Positions 31,300 through 36,550 of a stretch of DNA of 36,550 nucleotides are shown here, piece by piece. The DNA comes from Desulfotomaculum sp. (GTDB lineage: Bacteria; Bacillota; Desulfotomaculia; Desulfotomaculales; Nap2-2B), in NCBI GenBank assembly GCA_003485325.1, contig DMZI01000029.1, positions 1 to 36,550 on the forward strand, read 5' to 3'. The notes under the pieces were generated by a model. The model saw nothing but the letters and a program-made list of their open reading frames with translations, ran no database searches and had not been told where the DNA came from. A program made the position numbers and the translations under genes. How positions within the stretch are numbered: position 1 is the stretch's first letter; each line of letters starts with the position of its first letter.

Positions 31300-31329
31300 T
31301 TGCAGGGTTATAATACCCTGTGTTATAAT
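31300..31329 (+). promoter_or_regulatory. Candidate rplS promoter with inverted repeat in the spacer
   Basis: TTGCAG (31300-31305) and TATAAT (31324-31329) are 18 bp apart. The spacer region contains CAGGGT-TATAAT-ACCCTG (31303-31320), an inverted repeat that could be an operator or hairpin. The -35 is weak. Confidence 0.4.
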
Positions 31330-31388
31330 AATTCGTTGTTATTTAGAGTCACAAAAAAGAAACAGACCCGGGAAAGGTGGGCTAAAGG

Positions 31389-31730
31389 TTGAATCTTCTG
31401 CAATCTTTTGAACAGGAGCAGATAAAAAAAGATCTACCCGGTTTTAAACCGGGAAACACAGTACGAGTTCATGTCAGAGTAATTGAGGGCAGCAGGGAAC
31501 GAATCCAGGTTTTTGAAGGAGTTGTAATCAGGCGCCGGGGTATAGGGTTAGGGGAAACCTTTACGGTACGCCGGGTTTCATATGGAGTAGGGGTTGAAAG
31601 AACGTTTCCTCTTCATTCTCCAAAAATAGAAAAGATTGAAGTTATTCGAAAGGGTTTCGTGAGGCGGGCGAGATTGTATTACTTGCGTGGTCTTACAGGC
31701 AAAAATGCCCGCATTCGGGAGAAAGCTTAA
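31389..31730 (+). CDS. rplS: 50S ribosomal protein L19
   Basis: L19 sits at the interface of the 30S and 50S subunits. The 113 residues match over full length: KKDLPGFKPGNTVRVHVRVI (about 14-33), VFEGVVIRRRGIGLGETFTV (about 42-61), RTFPLHSPKIEKIEVIRKG and RRARLYYLRGLTGKNARIRE. The TTG start at 31389 follows AAAGGTGG. The following lepB-rbgA-rnhB genes are the usual Firmicute neighbours, but a terminator separates them here. Confidence 0.98.
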   Translation: MNLLQSFEQEQIKKDLPGFKPGNTVRVHVRVIEGSRERIQVFEGVVIRRRGIGLGETFTVRRVSYGVGVERTFPLHSPKIEKIEVIRKGFVRRARLYYLRGLTGKNARIREKA

Positions 31731-31737
31731 TTAGTCT

Positions 31738-31767
31738 AAAAAGGGACTGCCGGACAGTCCCTTTTTT
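31738..31767 (+). terminator. Terminator after rplS
   Basis: AAAAAGGGACTG pairs with CAGTCCCTTTTTT around a 5-nt loop (CCGGA), with the T run in the 3' arm. It lies 7 bp after the rplS stop. Confidence 0.9.
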
Positions 31768-31791
31768 ATCTTCAAATGGAAGGGGTATGCA

Positions 31792-32349
31792 ATGGAAAAG
31801 GAAAAAAACGAACCTGTCAGCCAGGGTTCTGCAGGAGACAGTAAAAGGCTTGTGATCCCTGAGATACTTGAATCTGTAATAATTGCCGTTATTCTGGCTA
31901 CAATAATCAGGTTATTTTTGCTGGCTCCTTTCTTTATACCTTCACAATCAATGGAACCTGCTCTTTTAGTAGGGGACAGAATAATCGTCAGTAAAATTGC
32001 ATACCGTCTTGGCGAACCTCAGCGAGGGGATATTATAGTTTTTAAGTACCCCCGCGACCCTCGTAAAGACTATGTTAAAAGATTGATTGGCTTTGAAGGT
32101 GAGGAGGTAACCCTGAAAAACAACCGTCTTTATATAAATGGAAAGGAAACCCCTGAAAAATACCTGCCCAAGGGTTTGAGTTTTTATGATTTTGGACCTG
32201 TTGTAGTTCCTAATGGATGTTACCTCATGCTTGGGGATAACCGCCCGAACAGCGAAGATAGCAGGGTTTGGGGGCCGCTGCCCAAAGAAAACGCAATCGG
32301 CAAAGCTATATTAATATACTGGCCTTTTAACAGGGCCAGGCTTTTATAA
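31792..32349 (+). CDS. lepB: Signal peptidase I
   Basis: This membrane serine protease removes signal peptides from secreted proteins. The 185 residues have one N-terminal membrane segment (about 25-46), the catalytic Ser53 in SQSMEPALLVGD, and the catalytic Lys96 in DYVKRLIGFEGE. The C-terminal box GDNRPNSEDSRVWGPL is present. This is the single-TM Gram-positive type (SipS-like). ATG 31792 follows GAAGGGG. It is 8 bp from rbgA, and the two are likely co-transcribed. Confidence 0.97.
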   Translation: MEKEKNEPVSQGSAGDSKRLVIPEILESVIIAVILATIIRLFLLAPFFIPSQSMEPALLVGDRIIVSKIAYRLGEPQRGDIIVFKYPRDPRKDYVKRLIGFEGEEVTLKNNRLYINGKETPEKYLPKGLSFYDFGPVVVPNGCYLMLGDNRPNSEDSRVWGPLPKENAIGKAILIYWPFNRARLL

Positions 32350-32357
32350 TATTAAAT

Positions 32358-33263
32358 ATGTCTGACTCAAATATTAATTGGTTTCCCGGTCATATGGCCA
32401 GGGCTAAGAAAGATCTGCAAAAGAACCTCAAACTTGTGGATGCAGTATTTGTGATGCTGGACGCACGGATACCCGCCAGCAGCAATAATCCTTCCATAAC
32501 ATCCCGTCTTGGTGATAAGATTGTTATTGTATTGCTGAGCAAAGCCGATTTGGCTGATGCTCAGCATACAAAAAAATGGGTAAAGTGGTTTAAGATTAAT
32601 GGCATAGAAGCGATGCCGGTCGATCTGATCAGCGGGCGCGGTATAAAAGTTGTCATAAACTCTCTCAGTTCAATATTAGAAAAAAAAGTGTTGTTAAAAA
32701 GAAAGTCCCTCAGGCGCACATTGCCAAGATGTATGGTGGTAGGCATTCCGAATGTCGGAAAATCTATGTTTATCAATAAATTGGCGGGATACAAGCCCGC
32801 GCGTACCGGCCAGTATCCCGGTGTTACACGGGGCCCGCAATGGATTTCCATCGGTGATGAGCTGGAAATGCTCGATATGCCGGGAATCTTGTGGCCAAAA
32901 CTTAACGACAGAGACCATGCTATGAAACTGGCTGCCACAGGCGCAATAAAAAAAGAGGTTTTTGATCCTGGGGAAGTATCCCAATGGCTGCTTGAATGGA
33001 TTATTTTAAACAAACCCGGTTTGATAAAAGAACGCTTCGGGATAGATGAAGTTTATCCAGGGGCTGATCATCTTATCGAACTGATCGGAAAGAAAAGGGG
33101 CTTTTTAACTGCCGGCGGTAATGTTGACAGGTTAAGGACCGCAGATCATATTTTAAGGGAGTTCAAAGAAGGGAAGTTGGGCCGGATTACTCTGGAGGTC
33201 CCCAATGAGAGAGAAAGACCTTGCCGCACTTCAGGCAAAACTGAACAGCCTGCTCAGTTATGA
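32358..33263 (+). CDS. rbgA: Ribosome biogenesis GTPase RbgA (YlqF)
   Basis: RbgA is a circularly permuted GTPase needed for late 50S assembly. The 301 residues begin INWFPGHMARAKKDL (about 6-20), then carry the G4-like LLSKADLAD (59-67), the P-loop GIPNVGKS (129-136), the G2-like PGVTRG, and G3 DMPGILWPK. This G4-G5-G1-G2-G3 order is the permutation. The C-terminal ANTAR-like helical region is present, ending in a basic tail. The last 59 bp overlap rnhB in another frame. Confidence 0.96.
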   Translation: MSDSNINWFPGHMARAKKDLQKNLKLVDAVFVMLDARIPASSNNPSITSRLGDKIVIVLLSKADLADAQHTKKWVKWFKINGIEAMPVDLISGRGIKVVINSLSSILEKKVLLKRKSLRRTLPRCMVVGIPNVGKSMFINKLAGYKPARTGQYPGVTRGPQWISIGDELEMLDMPGILWPKLNDRDHAMKLAATGAIKKEVFDPGEVSQWLLEWIILNKPGLIKERFGIDEVYPGADHLIELIGKKRGFLTAGGNVDRLRTADHILREFKEGKLGRITLEVPNERERPCRTSGKTEQPAQL

Positions 33264-33864
33264 AAAGGAGCTCAGATTAAAAGGCTATTCTTTTATAGCC
33301 GGTGTTGATGAAGCCGGCCGCGGCCCTTTGGCAGGCCCTGTAGTCGCCTCGGCGGTTATCTTGCCGGAGCATATCAGACTATACGGGCTGGATGATTCAA
33401 AGAAGCTTTCCGCAGCAAAAAGGGAAACGCTTGCTTTACAGATTAAAAAGGCTGCTGTTGCCTGGTCCGTGAGTTTGGCAACAGTTTGTGAAATAAAATG
33501 TATAAATATCCACCGGGCATCTGTTCTGGCTATGAAAAGGGCGGTTAAAAACCTCAATGTTGCTCCCGATTACGTGCTTATAGACGGCAGGGCATATATC
33601 GGCGAGTTGCAGTTTCCCCAGCAGGTTCTTGTCGGCGGAGACGGGTTAAGCGCCTCTATAGCGGCGGCGTCAATACTGGCAAAGGTTACCCGTGATCACC
33701 TTATGCAGGTTTACCACCAAATTTATCCTGGATATGGTTTCAGTACAAATAAAGGTTACCCAACCGCCTCACATCTGAAGGTATTATCTTCCTACGGTCC
33801 TTCGCCAATCCACAGGTCGGAATTTTTTCCTGTTAAAGAATCATTAAAACGTTTGCCGAAATAA
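33205..33864 (+). CDS. rnhB: Ribonuclease HII
   Basis: RNase HII cuts the RNA strand of RNA-DNA hybrids and removes single ribonucleotides from DNA. The 219 residues contain the active-site motif GVDEAGRGPLAGPVVASA (D35, E36), LDDSKKLS, VLIDGRAY with the third acidic residue, and SILAKVTRDHLM. The end YGFSTNKGYPTASHLKVL carries the family's GYPT motif. Start is ATG 33205, placed by TGGAGG, although it lies inside rbgA. The overlap is 59 bp, so translation is likely coupled. Confidence 0.96.
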   Translation: MREKDLAALQAKLNSLLSYEKELRLKGYSFIAGVDEAGRGPLAGPVVASAVILPEHIRLYGLDDSKKLSAAKRETLALQIKKAAVAWSVSLATVCEIKCINIHRASVLAMKRAVKNLNVAPDYVLIDGRAYIGELQFPQQVLVGGDGLSASIAAASILAKVTRDHLMQVYHQIYPGYGFSTNKGYPTASHLKVLSSYGPSPIHRSEFFPVKESLKRLPK

Positions 33865-33961
33865 TTTAAAGGATGCAGGAGTTTCGATCTTCTGCAACGA
33901 ATTATAATTATGTTAGGTATGATCTGTTTATTGTTTTGAAAATGACATAAGGGGTGGTTTT

Positions 33962-34192
33962 ATGTTTCCCAGTCTGGGCATGCCTGAACTTATCTTAATT
34001 TTGGTGTTAGCTTTGATTATTTTCGGGCCGCGAAAACTTCCCGAAGTTGGGAAGTCTCTAGGCAAGACACTAAACGAGTTTCGCAGGGCTACTGTTTCAA
34101 GTATGAGCGAAGTTACAGAAGTTACCGATGAGATAAAAGAAGAGATAAAAAAGGATATAACTGCAGTTCAGGAAGTTAATCAAAAGAGTTAA
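33962..34192 (+). CDS. tatA: Sec-independent translocase component TatA/TatE
   Basis: TatA oligomers form the pore of the twin-arginine export pathway for folded, cofactor-containing proteins. The 76 residues show the short membrane helix (ELILILVLALIIF, 9-21), the hinge FGPRKLPEVGKSLGKTLNEF, and a charged C-terminal amphipathic/acidic tail. ATG follows AAGGGGTGG. No tatC is in the window. It is convergent with the formate-dehydrogenase-like operon, whose catalytic subunit would need this pathway. Confidence 0.94.
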   Translation: MFPSLGMPELILILVLALIIFGPRKLPEVGKSLGKTLNEFRRATVSSMSEVTEVTDEIKEEIKKDITAVQEVNQKS

Positions 34193-34225
34193 ATAGTAGA
34201 AATTAATAAGTATTAATAAAAATTA

Positions 34226-34268
34226 ATAAAAAAAGCAGGACGCCTTTTTTCAGGCGTCCTGCTTTTTT
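34226..34268 (+). terminator. Bidirectional terminator between tatA and the nrfD-like gene
   Basis: AAAGCAGGACGCC and GGCGTCCTGCTTT form a long perfect stem with a T-rich loop. A and T runs on the outside let it serve tatA on + and the oxidoreductase operon on -. Confidence 0.93.
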
Positions 34269-34285
34269 GTGTTCTTTTACGAAAA

Positions 34286-35452
34286 CTAACCGGCTATACT
34301 CTTTTTTGCTCCCGCATGTTCTTCCTTAGGAAGAATGGCAAGGTTCTCAGCTATGAAGCAGTAGGCCAGGACCAGGAGGCTCCAGAATCCTAGGGTAATC
34401 AGCCATTCCAAGATGCTTGGGAAATAGCTTCCTCCAACAGCTTTGGCCATCCCGGTAAAGTTAACATTGATTCGGTTAAAGACCACACCGGCAACCACCA
34501 AAAACGAAGCTGCGGCAACTCCTGCCTGAGTTTTTCTGATGGAGGGAATCGCATACATTATAATCGGGATAATAATCCCGCCGATCATTTCGAGAAGGAA
34601 CATATTGCTTTCGAAAGAACCGTTGAAAGCGAGGGAGAAAACGCCGCGGTAGTTCAGATCAATTATCTTTACAATCAGGTAAGCGATCATCATCCACATT
34701 GTAACCTTCACAAGGCTCTGGTAAACCTCTGTTTCAGGCTGCCTCCCATAAGCCCTTGCAGCCAGCGAACCTTCAAAGGTAACCATTGCCGGTCCAAGGA
34801 AGAAAGCTGACCAGACAAAGAAGAACGGGATAATCATCGACCACCATAAGGGATTAAGCTTGTCTACCGCCACCACGAAGAGCGAACCCAGCGACGACTG
34901 GTGCAGGGTAGGCAGGATAATTCCGAAAATCAGCAAAAAGGGCATTGCTTTTTCCAGGATGCCTTTCAACGGGCGGGACTTTACCCTCTCAAAGAAAATA
35001 TCTCCGAACTCAAGGACTTGAACTAATGTATACAGAGCTATACACCAGAATACTTCGAACAGAACAGAGTGGTATCCCCAGAAAAAGAAGGGGCGCCAGC
35101 AGTTATGCCACCTTCCGACGTCAAACAGAAGGCTGACCAGGGCTATTATGTAGCCCAGCATGGATGTTACAAGCGCTGCACGGGCAATCGGCGCATATTT
35201 TTCCTTGTGCAGGACATGGACGATCAACGCCGTGCTGAAACCACCGCCGGCCAATGCGATTCCGCAGAGCAGATCAAAGCCGATCCACAGTCCCCATGGC
35301 CATTCGTCACTTAAATTGGTGACTGCCCCAAGACCGAGGACAAAACGGAAGACTGCGGCGACAACCATAATTGCTACTAAAGCCATTAAAACATATCTTG
35401 TGGACGTGAGCCGGAACTGCCACTTTCCAAAACGCCAGATTTTATAGTTCAC
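34286..35452 (-). CDS. NrfD/HybB-type membrane subunit of an oxidoreductase
   Basis: The 388-residue polytopic protein (about nine to ten hydrophobic segments) matches the NrfD/PsrC/HybB family. Such subunits take electrons from an iron-sulfur partner to menaquinone without heme. Typical features are the early motif DEWPWGLWIGFDLLCGIALA (about 49-68), FDVGRWHNCWRPFFFWGYHS, LPTLHQSSLGSLFV and PLWWSMIIPFFF. Start is GTG 35452, with GGAGGTG 9 bp upstream. It is the last gene of a three-gene operon after the ferredoxin subunit, 16 bp apart. The family's use with formate dehydrogenase, hydrogenase or polysulfide reductase varies; the catalytic neighbour points to formate. Confidence 0.93.
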   Translation of the reverse strand: MNYKIWRFGKWQFRLTSTRYVLMALVAIMVVAAVFRFVLGLGAVTNLSDEWPWGLWIGFDLLCGIALAGGGFSTALIVHVLHKEKYAPIARAALVTSMLGYIIALVSLLFDVGRWHNCWRPFFFWGYHSVLFEVFWCIALYTLVQVLEFGDIFFERVKSRPLKGILEKAMPFLLIFGIILPTLHQSSLGSLFVVAVDKLNPLWWSMIIPFFFVWSAFFLGPAMVTFEGSLAARAYGRQPETEVYQSLVKVTMWMMIAYLIVKIIDLNYRGVFSLAFNGSFESNMFLLEMIGGIIIPIIMYAIPSIRKTQAGVAAASFLVVAGVVFNRINVNFTGMAKAVGGSYFPSILEWLITLGFWSLLVLAYCFIAENLAILPKEEHAGAKKSIAG

Positions 35453-35468
35453 CTAAACGAGCACCTCC

Positions 35469-36284
35469 TTATTCCTCATCTTGGACAGGCGCATACATTT
35501 CTTCCTCATGATGAACTTCGGCCCGTCTTTTGTTATAAGTATATAATGCAGTCAGGATTGCCCCCCAGCCAACAAAGATCCAGGGAGTCCACTTGAGGAT
35601 GTTCCAGGTATATGAAGGAATTGATTTCTCGGAAACATTTGTCTTGAAACCAAGGTCCTCAAAGGGAACGTCGGAGATATACATCCAGGAAGTGCCCCCG
35701 TATTCTTTTTCGCCATAAACCTGTTTGATGTAGTTGGGGTTACTGTCAAGTCTTTTATGAGCCTCAGCAAGTATTTCTTCTCTATCTCCAAATTGCAGGG
35801 CGTTGGTCGGGCATGTCGTCACACAGGCGGGCTTGTCTCCTTCTTTCATGCGGTCGTAACAGAACTTACACTTGCGGACGAAGGGAAAAGCTTTGTCCCA
35901 CTCAAACTTCGGGATTGAAAATGGGCAGGCAATCATGCAATAGCGGCAGCCAACGCAATAATCCTGGTCTAGTACTGTTGGCTTGTAAATTACCGCGCCT
36001 TCTTCTGTCTTCACGAAAGAATGGGTAAAGCAGGCCGATTCACAGGCCGGCTCGTTGCAGTGCATGCACTGTGTCTTGACGAAACGCCATTTTAACTGGC
36101 CCTCTTTTTCAATAAGGTGGTAGCCTACCCGCGTCCAATTGGTGGCAGTTAAATTCGGGGGATTATCCCAACTGTTATTAAAACCAGTTGGCGTGGCAGG
36201 CAAATCATTCCATGATTTGCAGGCGACCTGACAACTTCTGCAGCCAATGCAGCGGGACACATCCACTAGGACACCTTTGGGCAT
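35469..36284 (-). CDS. Four-cluster ferredoxin subunit (FdnH/HybA-like)
   Basis: The 271-residue protein transfers electrons between the molybdopterin subunit and the membrane subunit. It has four Cys groups for [4Fe-4S] clusters: CIGCRSCQVAC (C12, C15, C18, C22), CMHCNEPACESAC, CVGCRYCMIACPF, and CKFCYDRMKEGDKPACVTTC. A C-terminal transmembrane helix (WTPWIFVGWGAILTALYTY, about 232-250) anchors it as in E. coli FdnH. There is no Tat signal of its own, so it probably rides with the catalytic subunit. ATG 36284 follows TGGAGGTG; the catalytic gene ends 13 bp before it. Confidence 0.95.
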   Translation of the reverse strand: MPKGVLVDVSRCIGCRSCQVACKSWNDLPATPTGFNNSWDNPPNLTATNWTRVGYHLIEKEGQLKWRFVKTQCMHCNEPACESACFTHSFVKTEEGAVIYKPTVLDQDYCVGCRYCMIACPFSIPKFEWDKAFPFVRKCKFCYDRMKEGDKPACVTTCPTNALQFGDREEILAEAHKRLDSNPNYIKQVYGEKEYGGTSWMYISDVPFEDLGFKTNVSEKSIPSYTWNILKWTPWIFVGWGAILTALYTYNKRRAEVHHEEEMYAPVQDEE

Positions 36285-36297
36285 TTTTGCACCTCCA

Positions 36298-36550
36298 TTA
36301 TGCCTTTCTTATATTGCAAAGGAAGGCTTTATATTCTGGGATATTTGTATTTGGATCACCAATATAGGGTGTTAAATCGTTGGCAGTGCTTCCGGGACCT
36401 AAACCCTGATAGCCCCAGTGCCAGGGCATGCCAACAATTTCAACCATGCTGCCGGTTACTTTCAACGGTTTCACAATGGGCAGGACATTGGCCTTGCATT
36501 TGATTTCACCGCGGGCGCTGCTTCCCCGTACAACATCCCCAGGTTTGATG
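36298..36550 (-). CDS. Formate dehydrogenase-like molybdopterin catalytic subunit, C-terminus (partial)
   Basis: Only the last 83 or so codons are in the window; the gene continues beyond its right edge. Translated, the piece contains KPGDVVRGSSARGEIKCKA, MPWHWGYQGLGPGSTANDLT and YIGDPNTNIPEYKAFLCNIR. The PWHWG.G..G..AN.LTP and GDPN..IPEYKAFLC pattern is that of the molybdopterin-dinucleotide binding domain of FdnG/FdhA formate dehydrogenases. The catalytic Cys/Sec and the Tat signal lie outside, so the substrate cannot be confirmed here. The stop is TAA at 36298-36300. Confidence 0.87.
   Translation of the reverse strand, partial: IKPGDVVRGSSARGEIKCKANVLPIVKPLKVTGSMVEIVGMPWHWGYQGLGPGSTANDLTPYIGDPNTNIPEYKAFLCNIRKA

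Overview
The window reads as chromosomal DNA of a spore-forming, anaerobic, low-to-mid GC Firmicute of the Peptococcaceae/Pelotomaculum-Desulfotomaculum type. This is inferred from spoVG-glmU-prs-pth synteny, bofC, a LysM-SleB hydrolase, the nadE-yebC-bofC-ruvCAB order, frequent TTG/GTG starts behind strong GGAGG sites, and a membrane formate-dehydrogenase module. Species cannot be fixed from the sequence alone.

Layout. 1-660: two copies of a dispersed repeat. 866-5225: spoVG, glmU, prs, an antisense PRC-barrel gene, pth and a tRNA-Ala(GGC) behind a consensus promoter. 5333-9426: leuS, folP (with a long N-terminal extension) and folB. 9533-13621: a four-gene operon encoding a NifV-like (homo)citrate synthase, LeuC- and LeuD-type hydro-lyase subunits and an isocitrate-type dehydrogenase. 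13793-20103: a glucan/polysaccharide cluster with a GT4/GT5-like glycosyltransferase and a nucleotidyltransferase-phosphomannomutase fusion on +, and a GH57 branching-type enzyme and a DUF4912 protein on -. 20423-22394: divergent TolC-family and LysM-SleB genes. 22403-28153 (minus): nadE, yebC, bofC, ruvC, ruvA, a repeat pair, ruvB, queH and DUF2905. 28414-31267: a crotonase, an SDR, and a second SDR broken by a 14-bp tandem duplication. 31389-34192: rplS, lepB, rbgA, rnhB, tatA. 34286-36550 (minus): an NrfD/HybB-type membrane subunit, a four-cluster ferredoxin subunit and the C-terminus of a molybdopterin formate-dehydrogenase-like catalytic subunit, cut by the window edge.

How genes work together. 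The 9.5-13.6 kb operon can run either homocitrate to 2-oxoadipate or citrate to 2-oxoglutarate; the last enzyme carries the isocitrate-recognition residues while the first looks like homocitrate synthase, so the true substrate is the main metabolic question. The three-subunit oxidoreductase at the right end looks like an extracytoplasmic formate dehydrogenase; tatA next to it fits export by the Tat system. The glucan genes suggest alpha-glucan synthesis and branching.

The most unusual structure is a repeat family with ends resembling ATAGACATCC / ATAGGCACGG. It occurs at five loci, and at four of them the ATAGACATCC end sits at or just after the stop codon of the upstream gene, always in the same orientation relative to transcription. 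In one case it supplies the stop codon. It carries a potential stem-loop and a Shine-Dalgarno/mini-ORF signature. Other notable items are the 14-bp duplication in the second SDR, a 10-G tract in the LeuC-type gene, and the apparently inactive mutase half of the fusion protein.
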